Translations under genes and position numbers: made by a program
From: Balaenoptera acutorostrata
Taxonomy: Eukaryota > Chordata > Mammalia > Artiodactyla > Balaenopteridae
NCBI RefSeq assembly: GCF_949987535.1
Contig: NC_080081.1
Location: 35,566,428-35,630,427 of the forward strand
Length of the DNA: 64,000 nucleotides
Reading direction: 5' to 3'
Shown: positions 36,991 through 49,440 of the stretch, in pieces
How positions within the stretch are numbered: position 1 is the stretch's first letter
Layout: every line of letters begins with the position of its first letter
The notes under the pieces: model-generated
The model's database searches: none
Seen by the model: only the letters and a program-made list of their open reading frames with translations
What the model was told of the DNA's origin: nothing

Positions 36991-39954
36991 ACATTTTATA
37001 TTTTACATGTGATATCTTTGGCTAGGGTCAGTAGGGTATTGAATGCTTTCTTTTCATCTATTCAGTCTTTCATTCATTCACAAACTTGGGCTGAATTCTT
37101 GCTATATGTGTGTGCTATGGCCTCACAAATATGTTTAAAGCTCAGCCATAAGCATGTCAAAGGCAGTGAAATAGAAGTTTCTGTTTCTTGGTTTCTGCAT
37201 TTCTATAAATCTTACCTTATACACATGCTCAAAAGTAAATTTTGACAACAGAATGCTAATGTCACCAAAATATCTAATCAAAAGAAAAATTTTTTTAAAA
37301 AAATTGAACATTATTTAACTAGAAAGTTATCAAGCACTGAATCAGTATTTCCCTAGACTAGTATCCAAGCATAATTGATGGCAAGATCAAGGGAAAACCT
37401 TTTTAATGGCATAATGGAAGTTCCATTACTTGGTGTAGTTTCTCTTCAATGAACTATGGTTCTAATGAACCGTTTTAACCCTCTTCATCATACTGAAATT
37501 AGTAATTTAAAATATTTCTACCTTCTATAGGGATGGGCAATTGTGCAAGATTAAAATATCACCTGAGGGACGGGTGAGATTTTGCATTGTAGATTTGATT
37601 TTTAAAATCTTAGGCATAAGATCCTTTATTTGTATAAAGGAATCAGTAAATGATCTCTAATTTCACTCTCAGTTCTAGAATGCTCTGATACTTGGCTATT
37701 TGAAACTTTCATCTGGAGTCACTGATTACTGGATAGCTGAGTACAAACAAACAGAATTTGACCTCAGCACAAATTTGTTTTGAAGGCTGGTTTTCCAAAA
37801 AATTGTAATGTAGTCTCATTTTTCTTTATTTTAACAAAATCTAAAATGAGAATAATTTGAAATTTTACTTCTCAAATTGAGGTATAAGTTATTAACCTAT
37901 TTTTTTAAAAAGTAAATTGTGTGGAACATTGTATAAGTAACAATGGAGAATCACAGCATTAAAATATTATTGAGCAATTTCTTAGCCACAAAAACCAAAT
38001 ATCAACTTGCCAAGCCTTCTGTCTCAATTTTGAATCATTCAAAAGATTCAAAATATCATATTCTAAGACATAAATTTAGTCTGTTCATAGGAGAGTAACC
38101 TTAGTGAACTTTGGCCCATCTATAGCTACTAACCATCTGCTTCCAAAGGAAAATGGTGCTTTCTTCAATGAAAGACATAAAAACACTGAGTATATGCCTA
38201 ATTGCCCAGTTGGCTGAGTTTAGAATAAAACATTGCAAAGCTGATTGGTGAATTGATTTTGCCATTTGTTGTGGTTTTCTGCAAGCATCTAATCAATTGG
38301 ACAGTTTGTGCCGATCCATTTTTGGGTTATTTTGTTCTCTCTGTAATATTTGTCTTCAATACCATTTTAACTTTATGTACTTTATACATTTGTAAAATGA
38401 AAGCTCTCTCCTTATGCTGATTCTAGAGCTTTTGTATGACAGGTACATAAAATGTACAAGTATACATAAATTTAAAAATCAAGTCAGTGTTCAGCATAAT
38501 AAAATGTTTCTACATCAAATATATCCAGTAAAGAGTTTTTAATTTAATTAAGCTGTAGGACAAAAATTTTGAGATACAAGAATTTGAATATTACATCAAT
38601 AACAAATTTTAGACTCATTTCCCTATGTATTTGACACATTAATTCATAGATTCCAGAATTTGGAAGTAACCTTAAATGTCCTCTATTCCAACAAGCCGTC
38701 TCATGCTGGAATTCCCTCTACAACATCTCCACCATGTGGTTATTTGGCCTAAATCACCACCAGTGACAGAAAAGACAGTATGTCCAGAGGAAATTAATTT
38801 TATTATAGTTCAGCTCTGACTGTTGCATAATCCCTCTTTATGTTAAAATCAAACTGATCTATCTGAAACTCCTAACAATTGATTTTAATTCTACTCATTA
38901 GTGCCTAATACACTATTAGTGAGTAATCACCCTCAATAATGCTTCATTCCCATTTAAAGAACTTCCAGTATACAAAGAGGTATCAGTATCACCTGAATCC
39001 ATGTACATTTCTAAATGATCTCTTTCAAATATTTTATAGCGTGTTTACATTCTTATTAAAAGACAGAGCTTAGAACTGTACATTTTGCACTAGTTGGCAA
39101 CCAGTTCTCAGAATAAAGGCAAATTATTGTTTTACCTGCCAAAATTCTTGACATCATGATACTTCTGTTAATGTGAACTGAAGGGATAGTTATAAAAACC
39201 ACACAGTACCGAATGGTTGTTGATAACCCCTAAGTTGCTAACAGATATATCCTTTTTCTGTAAGTATGCAGTTTGCTTTTGGGTTTCTATACAATGGAAC
39301 ACATTTGTTTGCTCAGGTTAACTATGAACTTTCAACATTCAGCCTTTCATTCAAATTCAAAGCTTAATAAATTTGATTTAAAATCTTTAATTTAATACTT
39401 AATACCTATAATTCGATTAGTTCAGCTACACATAATGAGAAGAAATAATAATTTTGACTTAAACAAAATAAGAGTTTACTTCTGTTTCATGTGAAACAAT
39501 GTCAAGAGGTATGTAGTCCGAAGCTGCTCAGTTGCTCCATAGCGCCTCCAGTGGCCCAGGTTTCCACAAGCCCTTGCACTCACAGGCACGTGGTTTCCTT
39601 CATCCAGATCATCTCATGTCCCACATGGAGCACTGAAGCTCCACTTATTACCACCACATAGCCTGTCAGAAGAAGAAAAAAAGGCTGAAGAACACTAAAC
39701 CATTTCAGCTGACTCAGTTGTGGTTTTTTTTTTTAATTATTATGATTTTTCTTCAGTCTGTGCTTATATGTCAATGCAAGGAACACACCAAAAAAATGCA
39801 CTTTTTTTCTGGTTGGCAATTGTCTCAACAACAAAAACAAAAACAAAAACTGTAGGTCCTCTTACTAAAGAGGAAAGAGAGAATCACATTCTTTTCCAAG
39901 TATATATGGAGTATGAACAAGAATTATTCATCTGTTAAGTCATAAATCAAATCA
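36991..39954. other. unassigned; GC-richer patch at 39520-39700
   Basis: 37055-37130 has an 'ttcattcattcacaaactt' motif like the start of an L2/MIR-type tail. 38640-38880 resembles ancient interspersed repeats without a sure name. 39520-39700 ('gttgctccatagcgcctcca') is GC-richer than its surroundings and probably repeat-derived. No gene seen. Confidence 0.4.
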
Positions 39955-40690
39955 CAACAAATTTCAAAAGATTGAGAACCACAGAAAAAGATGATGTTCC
40001 ACACTCACAAGAATTAAAATGCTTGCAATATCTGGCAAGGATGCATAGCAATGAAAACTCTCACACTCCTGGTGGAAGTGTACATTTGTTTAACAACTCT
40101 GAAAACCATTTTGTTGTTATTTGATAACATTGAATATCTAGAGTTTCTAACTCAACGATTCCATTCCTAGTAGAACATCTTGCATATATTCACCAGGAGA
40201 CACATGACAAAAAGTCTGTGATAGCATAATACTGGGAAAACAGGATTTCAACAATAGTAGAAAATATGAATACATTGTTTTACATAGCAGTCACATGTAT
40301 AAGGGTAAACCTTACAAACATTATGTATCATAATAATATAAAAATCACTAAAGAATATCAATATTATGAGACCTTTTATATAAAGAAAAACAGCAAGAAT
40401 AAACAACTTATTATTCAGTGATACAAAAATGTACTGCTTTAAAAAAAGTGAAAGTAAATCATAACAAAAATTCATGAAAATGAGTCTCTTTGGGGGAAGG
40501 GAGAAAAATAAAGACCGCAAGGGTAGGAAATGGGGAACACAGGGAAATTACTAAGTGAGATTCCATATGTCAGGTAGAGGGCCCTATATAATGTTAAGAT
40601 TATGCATACATTATATATACTCCTGTATTTATAGCATGTTTCATTGAAAACATATAAAAGCTAGGAAAAATGTAGATATGTTCTGATTAA
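39955..40690 (+). mobile_element. ancient L1M 3' fragment
   Basis: Sense-strand motifs of an old L1 3' region: 'aatatctggcaaggatgcat', 'actctcacactcctggtgga', 'attccattcctagtagaa', 'gggggaagggagaaa' and a terminal 'catgtttcattgaaaac'. It covers the end of ORF2 and the 3' UTR. Frames are lost. Confidence 0.75.
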
Positions 40691-40699
40691 AAGAAATCT

Positions 40700-42660
40700 G
40701 TATGAAGCAATGTGATAAAGAAAGGTTCAAAGTAAAAAGGCAAAGACATAAAGATACTGCAAACTAAACCTAAGTAGGTCAAGATCATGAAACTGCCTGA
40801 CATTTAATATTTAGGGGACCGAAGTCATTAAAAGGACACATTATATAATAACACAAGGCAAAATTTATGAATATGTGACAGTCCTAATTCTGCATGGAAC
40901 AAATAACACAGGCAATGGAGCAAAGTCTATTAGAAAGGCATGGAGAGGTCTGTTTCAAAATTTTCTGTGCTTATTGATGTCTCCACAATACCTAAAACAG
41001 GACTTGTAACACTAGGCATTTAAATTTGCTTTTTTAATGAATAGAATAAATAATTATAATGGAGCATTTACTAAAGCTGTTAAATGCAGAGGAGGTTATT
41101 ATAAACAAATGATTAACAACATAAAGGAATTGAATAATTCCAGAATATACATATAAATACCTGTATATCCACATACATAAACACATTTGTACATATATTT
41201 ATTTCTACATCTAATTATCTACAAATAGTGCTAAATTTTCAGAACCCTAAGATTTTAAAAGCCAAATATTCTGATCTTAATCTAATAAAATTAAAAACAA
41301 AAAAGGGTGATCAAAAACATGTTAACTGCTGAAAAATAAAAAAATAAAAAATCACTATATAAACCCTGGAATTAAAAAGAAAAAAAATCAAAACTGGTAT
41401 TACAAATTATCTAGAAATCAATTAACCACATTTCATATGATTAGCAACATGGTATTCAAAGGAGAATGTGAACACTTAATTGTCTTCCTTATTAAATTAA
41501 AGAAAAACTAAAGAAACTAAGAAATTGCTTTGATTTTTTTTTAAGGAAAATAGAAATTGAAGGTTTTACAAAGAACTAAAGTTGAATAAATAGGAAAAGA
41601 AGAAACATAAACATAACCACTGGTTTGCTAAAGATGAGAATGTCATTTAGAAGCTTTGTGAGACTGAAGAAACAATAAAAAGGAAAAAAATATAAATGTT
41701 AAGAGGAATTAAAATAGGTATAACCACAGATAAAGATTAGAAAAAAATACAAAACCCTACACTAAAAAAACTGAAAATTTATAATTGAATAATTTGTTAA
41801 TGAACTAAGAATACCAATATTTATGCAAGAGTAATTGGAAAATATAAAATCGGAAAAGTTGATTTAAAATCTATCAGTAAGAAATACACTAGAATGATAT
41901 GATTTCACAGCTGGAGTTCTATATGAAATATTTATAATATATTATTTTGAATATGGAAAATGCTATAAAGCAACCTGATTTGTTTAATGGACCTGTGTAA
42001 ATTACACCAAAATATAATAATACTGAAAAAAATAATTTACAGAACTGCAAGAATCATTCAAAACTAAAAACTTCTAAATTCATTTAAATTAATATCAAGA
42101 ACTAGATCAGAACCATTACTATTGCCACTATTGTTTTTATAGCAATAAAAAACCAAATAAAAGATTTGCATAATAAAATATAAATTTATATTAACATGTA
42201 AGATTCAAAATATCCAATATTACTAAAGGCATTGTATATTTTTAAATAAAATGAATAAAAACTATAGACAGTCTATTTCTGATGAATAACATTATACTTT
42301 AAGGAAGTCTAAAACAATCTGGGGGAATAAGTAACCTAACAAAATTTACTAAAGTGACTGAATATAGAGGAATACTAAAATATTAAGCTGTTATCTTAAG
42401 TAGTAAATGCTAAAAATTGAAATGTGGAATGTATTCTATGTATAATAGCAACAACAAAAACAACAAAAGCTCCTTGGCAAAAGCTAACAAGAAAGATATA
42501 AAATTTATGTATGTAAAACTGTAGGGATTGAAAGACACACATCAAGATAAGAGCAAATAGAAATATATAACACATTCTGGTTTAAAATCATATCATAAAA
42601 ATATAAATTTTCCAAAATCCAAGTATATACTTTACTACACTAAAAAAAATAGTATACTAA
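40700..42660 (+). pseudogene. ancient L1M ORF2 relic (endonuclease to RT)
   Basis: A second old L1 in sense orientation. Early motifs fit the endonuclease region ('ggacacattatataataaca'). Around 41236 'agccaaatattctgatctta' fits the end of the nuclease. At 42100-42145 the text encodes a run ending 'LLLPLLFL', the worn counterpart of the RT segment 'GCPLSPLLFN'. At 42268-42295 the sequence around the RT catalytic box (normally FADD) reads 'cagtctatttctgatgaata', so the motif is broken. No open frame survives. Because the L1M 3' fragment lies just upstream, the two pieces are out of normal order and are separate insertions or a rearranged copy. Confidence 0.7.
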
Positions 42661-42837
42661 TTTACTTTATTTAGTATCCCACCAGGGTTACTATACTAGA
42701 TAATATACTTTGGTATATTTGAAAACAAGTTAAAGAAAAATATGACATTTGGTAGTGAGACTAGTTGCTTGGAACACAGAACCATGTGTGCCATGACCTT
42801 GACCTATGACACAGTAGCTATTCATCAAAAAGTATTT

Positions 42838-43156
42838 ATAGCTACTTTATTTATTTATTTATTTATTTTTGGCTGTGTTGGGTCTTCGGTTCGTGCGAGG
42901 GCTTTCTCTAGTTGCGGCAAGTGGGGGCCACTCTTCATCGCGATGCGGGGACCGCTCTTCATCGCGGTGCGCGGGCCTTTCACTATCGCGGCCCCTCCCG
43001 TTGCGGGGCACAGGCTCCAGACGCGCAGGCTCAGTAGTTGTGGCTCACGGGCCCAGCTGCTCCGTGGCATGTGGGATCTTCCCAGACCAGGGCTCGAACC
43101 CGTGCCCCCTGCATTAGCAGGCAGATTCTCAACCACTGCACCACCAGGGAAGCCCA
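42838..43156 (-). mobile_element. CHR-2-type tRNA-derived SINE, copy 3 (24-bp duplication subtype)
   Basis: The head is at 43155-43156, minus strand. A perfect 16-bp target duplication TCATCAAAAAGTATTT occurs at 42822-42837 and 43157-43172. A and B boxes are intact as in copy 1. The internal 24-bp duplication is present (42930-42953 and 42954-42977). The body is nearly identical to copy 1. The (TAAA)n tail ends in a short non-A word ('atagctac' on the plus strand, 42838-42845) directly at the target duplication. Long exact target duplications and low divergence suggest this is the youngest SINE here. Confidence 0.95.
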
Positions 43157-43434
43157 TCATCAAAAAGTATTTGAATGAATGGTTTTGAAAAATAATACAT
43201 TAGGAGTATTAGACTATTTTTAATATTTGAGCAGGATTAGAAAGTATAAAATAGCTATTTTCAAAACAATATTATTGTTTCACATGTAATAATTGTCAGG
43301 TACTCTGTTCATTATTGTTATCATTCTCTTGGTGTCACTAAACAAGTTAATATCAGGTATGCAAGGTTCTGGGAACCTTTCCAGAATACAGTACTGTTTC
43401 TATGGACTTATTTTTGTTCTCATGTAGAGAACAA

Positions 43435-43495
43435 AATCATTGGAATACAGAATCATTGGAATACAATATAAGTTCATTGGAATACAATATAAGTT
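43435..43495. repeat. short tandem array of a TCATTGGAATACA unit
   Basis: The word TCATTGGAATACA occurs three times within 61 bp. The last two copies extend to a 21-bp unit ending 'atataagt'. This is a local stepwise tandem duplication. Confidence 0.93.
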
Positions 43496-44274
43496 GATAT
43501 GCATGTATTTTGCTTTAAGTCAGCTAATAACATGCCAACTGCTTTGGTTCTTTCTTTAGATCAGTATTCAGTGTTTATAAAAATGATCTGCCAGTATTTG
43601 AGTTCCGTAGGCTAAGGCATATCTTCATCACCAACTAATGTGGTATTTGCTCTCAGAAGGCAGGAGCAGAAACTGTGGAAGATGTTTCCACATCTGTCTT
43701 ATCCAGGTGGCAGTTGGGTTTCCTTCCCCACTGTTTTCTTCATTAATGCTAATTTAGCCTTTTAAAAATTGGCAATTGTTTTGTAAAATGTGAGCATTTT
43801 TTCCCTTAGATGAATAGATCTGAGAATTTGCAGGACTGATTAAATTTTTAAAAAACAGTTATGGAGTAATCTTGTGGCCTCACATATATTGCTCTGTTTC
43901 TCAACCTGAAAGTACAGTTTACTGGCATGATTATCAACACTGTAAACAAATCTTCATTCCAAGAAGCCTCATTCTGTGAGGAATTTGTATAAGAAGTCTA
44001 AAAATGAAATATTTATGTTCTTTTACAAGATGGATGAAATCTGAATCTTATCCTAAGATGAAACTCATTCTCTTCCCCCAAAATCTTCAGAACAGGTGAT
44101 TGCCTAGCATACATACACAGTGTATATATGCGGTTGGTTGTAAGAGGAGTTAACAACTTCATAATCTTCGTGTTAAGAAATAAAAGTATTTTAAACTTTA
44201 AAAAAGAATGGAAAAGGGATTTTCTATGTTTCTCCTTTTTTTTAAAATAGGAAAAAAATCTTTCATTTCTATGT

Positions 44275-44395
44275 ATTCATTCATTCACTCATTCAGTAAA
44301 CAGTTGCTGAATACCTTCTATGTTCACGGAATGGTGCTAGTTGCTCTGAGGATCAAGTATTGCCTGCAGGAAATTTGGATTTTAGTATGACAGAC
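44275..44395. repeat. ancient L2/MIR-type tail fragment
   Basis: 'ttcattcactcattcagtaa', 'ctgaataccttctatgttca' and 'aatggtgctagttgctctga' resemble the common 'attcattca...' conserved tail of ancient mammalian repeats. The family is uncertain. Confidence 0.4.
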
Positions 44396-44509
44396 TGTAT
44401 GTTTGTAATCATTCTAGTATAAACTGTGTGATAATAAGATCTTTAAAAGGAATGATGATTGGAGAGTCAAGTGCTAAATGAGAAAATTCTCATAAGATGG
44501 GGTGACCTG

Positions 44510-44935
44510 TGGTAAGCAGCTTCTAAGATGTTCCCCTCTTGGAATGATGCAATGTTGTAATTGGGATTCCTTCTTGAAGTGGCCACTGTGTAATTCCTTC
44601 CCCTTGAGTGTGGGTTGGATCTAGTGACATGCTTCTAGCAAAAAGCATAGAGCAAAAGTGGTGGGACATCGCTTCCGAGAACTACATATAGAAGACTGAC
44701 TTCCATGTTGCTGGAATGTCCTGAGGCTCTTCTCCCTTGCTCATACTGCTAAAGCAGATTGCAGTGTTATGAGGTACCATGTGCATATGCCCATGTGGCA
44801 AAGAACTGAGGCCAGCTTCTGGCCAACAGCCAGCAACGAGCTTAGCACCTCAGTCATGAGGAACCAAATGTCAACAAATATGTGTATGAACTTGGGAAAT
44901 GGGTTCAATAAGGATAGTTTCCAACTCCTTATCCA
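44510..44935. repeat. possible ancient LTR (MaLR-like) fragment
   Basis: 'tgttgtaattgggattcctt', 'ccccttgagtgtgggttgga' and 'aaagaactgaggccagcttc' followed by 'ggccaacagccagcaa' recall an ancient LTR-like repeat. I cannot name it reliably, and no second LTR or internal region is seen. Confidence 0.35.
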
Positions 44936-45070
44936 AAATGCTGTTTTAACCCTCATACCCACTTTTTTCACAGCATTAAATTTAATTTCTTGAGGGAAGT
45001 CACTACTTACTCCCCAGCCTAGACTGGGCACCCTTATATGACACACTCCCTGCACACTGCACCTTTCCTT

Positions 45071-45250
45071 TGAAGTTTGAGCAAGGATAATAAGATTTTG
45101 AAGTTTGAGCAAGGATAATAACAATCATATTTGACATTTTAGAGGGACTGCTGTTGTTACCTTGTGGAGAAAGCATGGATACTGAGAGGCCAGTTAGGGA
45201 GCTGAGAGAAGATGATGATGATATCCTTGCTCAAACTTCAAAATCTTATT
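45071..45250. repeat. local direct and inverted repeat cluster
   Basis: A word containing TTTGAAGTTTGAGCAAGG is duplicated in tandem (about 45070-45091 and 45096-45120). A 29-bp segment spanning this (45089-45117) recurs as an exact inverted copy at 45222-45250, about 104 bp away. A second pair of related words (AATAAGGATAGTTT followed by a 'ctcctta' word) occurs at about 44907 and 45367. No transposon boundary explains this. Confidence 0.95.
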
Positions 45251-45319
45251 GCTTTTAGGAAACAATCCCAAGAACTTAATGTTCTATAGAACAAGGCTCA
45301 ACATGTCACTTTTTGTCTT

Positions 45320-45365
45320 TCTAGGCACCAGCCTCAGGGCCTTTGCACATGCTTCCCCTCCACTC
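45320..45365. repeat. possible L2 fragment
   Basis: 'cagcctcagggcctttgcac' followed by 'atgcttcccctcc' resembles a widely found L2 segment. Very short. Confidence 0.4.
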
Positions 45366-45408
45366 AATAAGGATAGTTTTCCGCTCCTTAACCAGCAGCA
45401 GTATAACA

Positions 45409-45598
45409 GAGGGAGATCAGCTTGGTACTTTGTGATGATTTAGAGGGGTGGGATAGGGAGGGTGGGAAGGAGACTCAAGAGGGAGGGGATACAGGGTTAT
45501 ATGTATGCATATGGCTGATTCACTTTATTGTGCAACAGAAACTAACGCAGTGTTGTGAAGCAATTATACTCCAATAAAGATGTATTAAAAAAAAAAAA
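45409..45598 (+). mobile_element. L1 3' end, 5'-truncated
   Basis: It starts at 'gggagatcagcttggtactt' and runs through 'gaggggtgggatagggag' and 'tgattcactttattgtgcaa' to 'caattatactccaataaag' and an A-run. This is the last 190 bp of the cetartiodactyl L1 lineage also seen at 19, 54.0 and 54.7 kb. Its start lies within a few bases of where the 15.8-kb copy ends. Confidence 0.92.
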
Positions 45599-45844
45599 CA
45601 AAACTCCAAAATGTTCCAAAAAGAAAAACTTGAATTTGCTATGCACAGGAAACTATTTACATAGCATTTACATTGTATTAGGTATTATAAGTAATATAGA
45701 GATGAGTTGAAGTGTATGGGAGGATATGCATAGATTATATGCAAATATTATACCATTTTATAAAAGGGACGTGAGCATCCATGGATTTTAGTATCCATGG
45801 GGTGTCCTGGAAACAATCCCCCAAGGATACCAAGGGACAACTGT
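45599..45844. mobile_element. Tigger/MER2-like DNA transposon relic
   Basis: The internal word 'agcatttacattgtattagg' plus 'gggacgtgagcatccatgga', 'caatcccccaaggatacc' and the end 'gggacaactg' match the right half of a MER2-type (TcMar-Tigger) element. The left half is replaced by the L1 tail's A-run, so the L1 probably inserted in its A-rich middle or a deletion joined them. Confidence 0.85.
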
Positions 45845-46245
45845 GTAAGCCCTCCAACTTTGCTCTTTTATTTCAAAACTGTTTTAGCTATTACAGATCT
45901 TTTGCTCTTCTATATAAATTTTAGAATCAGCTTGTCAATTTATATATTTTTAAAACCTGCTAGAATTTGTATTAAGAGTGCATTGATTCTATAGATCAAT
46001 TTGGAAAGAACTGATATGAAAACAATATATTCCAGTGCAGGAACATAGTATTTCTTTCCATTTCTTTAGGTCTCCTTCATTTCTCTCTGAAACATTGTAT
46101 AGTTTTCACTGTTCAGGTGTTGTGTCTAATTTGCTAAATCTGTCCCTAAGCATTTTGAGGTTTTTGATGTTCCTGTAAATGGTACTGTTTATTGTCATTT
46201 CAATTACTGACTTCTCCTTCCTAGTTTAATAAATTGTTTTAACAT
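45845..46245 (-). mobile_element. L1 ORF2 fragment, antisense
   Basis: Plus-strand words 'gcattgattctatagatcaa', 'tttctttccatttctttagg', 'attgtatagttttcactgtt' and 'gttcctgtaaatggtactgt' are the complement of the ORF2 segment just after the RT core. Diverged; the frame is lost. It abuts the Tigger-like relic directly. Confidence 0.8.
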
Positions 46246-49059
46246 GAAAATAAAAAGAAAGAAAGTAATCAGGTGTTATGCTGCAACATAAAATTATAAA
46301 ACCTCCAGATTTTACAGAGACACAAAATATTTACTGATTGTGAATGTATTTTGTTTCATCAATCAGAAGTACTTAATGACAACTTGTAATATATAAAAAT
46401 ATTCTTCGTATGTGAGGAACTAATGCATAAAGGCAAAAAGGCAAAAAGAGATTCATTCTATTTGCTACATATTTCACTAGTATAATATTGTTTTTATTCC
46501 TCTACAAAAATTCTCATAATAACTTATTAAAGGACTTCATTTCTGCCAAAGATTAGCTAATGATTTTTATATTTCTATGTTCATCCTTTCAACTGTTTTC
46601 TTTTCTAGCACGGCTACAAAGATTGACACAAATTGAGAAAAATATTTTTTTCAGTCCATGTGAGGAAGAGATAAGTACACAGTACATAATAGCAGAATAA
46701 TTTCTCTTTTATTTTCCAACATTTTTTTCCCAGAAAGATCAAAGTTCAGGTAATCTGTGATGTAAAATGATATAATCCCAGACATCTATCAATGGATACT
46801 TGAATGAAAATTACCTTCTACTTTAATATGAGAGATTCCAGGAGGTAATTCAGTCTAATCACTTGAACGAACACTTTCTTTCCAATCTAACTTTGTACAA
46901 AGAAAAATATTTCATGTTACTGAATATTCCATATTATTCTATTATACAAAATATTGTATTCAGGTCAAACGATTTCTATACCGCATCTTTGATGATGAGA
47001 GCGTATAGCAGCAGGATTCTTTTTTAATCCTACTGTGCAGTCATAAGGGTCACTTATAGGAAAATTAAAAATAGCATATTTTACTCTGATATGGTCCTTT
47101 GTTTTTCATCTTATACCCTACCTCAATTAGATAAATAACAATTATGACTTTTCTTTAGTTAGACCATATGTTATAAAGATCCACTTATGAAAAAGAATAT
47201 ACCATGAAATGCAGAGTCAGTACTGTGCTTATAAAGTATTTTAAAAATAATATGCATTCATTCCTCTCCAGAGGACTAGGAAATTATTAGCATTCCTAAT
47301 GTACATACTTTTTCTGTAGCAAGTTTTATAAAAGTATCATAGTTAACCATTTCCTCTAAAATGCTACAGGGCAGCACCTAGAAATTTGACTTTATTTTGA
47401 ATTCTGTACTACCTTCAGCTCCAAATTCTGTGATTCTCTTAATAAAAGCACATCTTGTTTTGCCAAAGGCTCATGCTTTCCCAGGAGTCTAGTTCCCTGC
47501 CTCCATTTAATGATTATTGGGCATAATTGTTCAGGTTTCACTGATTAACGTCTATCACCTTGACAGCCATTTTAACCTTATTCTGATAAAGGGCAAATAC
47601 CGTCTCATCATCTTTGGGTTATTACACTTGGTTCATACTCAGTGATTATTGACTCCGTACCTCCAACTCAGATTTAAATAAAAGGCCACTTATACCGTAT
47701 TAGACAGCCCATGCTTTAATTTTATGAAGGTCATGCTTATGTCAGGAGCTGTTAAGGCATCAGCCTAGACTCCAAACATCTGCTCAGTGTTAGCATTAAA
47801 TAGATTCCCAGAAAACCACAGTAGAAATACAATGAAGTTGTATATGGAAAAAAATAAAAAAGATTAGAGTACACTTACTATTGTTATCAACATTGAAGAA
47901 AAGCTATTTAACAATTATATGTGGGGGATTGTTCTAGCCACTACAACTTAGGGTACATAGAAATTTGGTAAATACACATTTATTGATCATCCACTGAACA
48001 ATTAAATACAGATTTCTGGAAACAAGAACAAAAGATGATGAATAATTTCATTCTTCTTTCTTCAGTACCTAAGGAGTTTTCTTAAAACAAAAGCAAAACT
48101 AAAACACTGTAATAGGAATATTTGTAAACATACTTTTTACAAATGTGTGATGTTGAACGCCAAATTTTACTGGATACCTTAAAGGAAACACTTATGCAAT
48201 GTTTTTCATATGATAATATCATTCTGTAATACTGCCAAAAACAGTAAGGAAGTCAGTCAAATAATATCTTCTTCCTCAATGCCTAGCAGGAGATCGTGCT
48301 CTCTTTTTAAAGAGAAAAGCTGCTATTGAGACGTCTGTCTTTGTCATTTACAGACAGGTCTACTGTGAATTGTTTCACAGTGGAGCTCTTACACAGAGGG
48401 TAACTAACAGAGGAAAGATAAAACAGACTGCTTGTCCTAGAACTGAGTTACCCCTGAATCACTGTTGCTAATTTTGACTAATCAATTACACCTTCCACTC
48501 ATTGTTGTCTTAACCCTCATATCAAAATTGAGCCATGGGCATTTTTATTTCCTTTGCACAGGAAGACAACTGAAGATAATAAAACATCAGAAATTTACCC
48601 AGATAGTAAGAGTTGAAGGCAAAATTTGACACGGGTTTATCCAGTCACTGATTATGTAAATTTGGTGAAACTATTGATTTTAAAATTAAACCTCTAATAT
48701 GTTCTCTTTCTTAAGAAAAAAAAAAAGCATATTATTAACCTAACTTGTAAAAACTGAATGGTGTAAATCATTTTCTACAAGTCCTCCAAGAGACAGACTT
48801 CTGACTCAGGTTATTTATCAGAGCATTTAAAAGACATGGGTTAACTCAAACATTTTGACCTCTATAGAAAACATTGGTTGGGATTTTTTGGTCCTAATGG
48901 TGCTAGAAGTTTAAATAAATTTTATAGTATTTACACTTTTTTGTATAAAAGTTTAAAAAACTTTTAGTTAATGTATAAGTAATTCCAATTATTATATTAT
49001 GCAAAATAGTGGACAGTTATACCTTACTAAGATCCATGTATTTATAGAGACATGATATA
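46246..49059. other. unassigned AT-rich sequence
   Basis: No gene or named repeat recognised across this 2.8-kb stretch. It is a candidate for true unique sequence. Confidence 0.5.
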
Positions 49060-49440
49060 TTATATAGGTGATACCACAAATCAGTGGGGAAAATAAGGAC
49101 TGCTTTTGGAAAAACTGATTTACTATCTGGAGAGAAAAAATAAAGCTGGATTCCTACCTTATATTTTACAAAGATAAATGACTAAAAGATTAAAGACCAA
49201 ACTATAAAATGTCAAACTCTGAGGTTAATACAAAGAAATATAAGAGATCGGTGCTGGAAGGAACTGCTTAAACTTGACATAAACAGCACAGTCTATGATG
49301 TGAAAATTAGATAGATTTGATTACATTGAAATTAAGGACTTTTACTGAATAAAGAACACTATGAATAAACAAAGGAGTCAGATGGCAGGTTTGTAGATAT
49401 AGTATACAACAATGAAAACCCACAAGGAATTGATATCCTT
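49060..49440 (+). mobile_element. ancient L1M, left segment
   Basis: 'aaagataaatgactaaaaga', 'attagatagatttgattaca', 'ttgaaattaaggacttttac' and 'aaaacccacaaggaattgat' are in the order of the C-terminal part of an old L1 ORF2. It continues after the L2 insertion at about 50196. Confidence 0.75.

Larger units (their letters stand above)
43173..44509. other. unassigned, with a local tandem repeat and an ancient repeat tail
   Basis: Apart from the tandem repeat at 43435-43495 and the L2/MIR-like stretch at 44275-44395, nothing is recognised. Confidence 0.45.
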
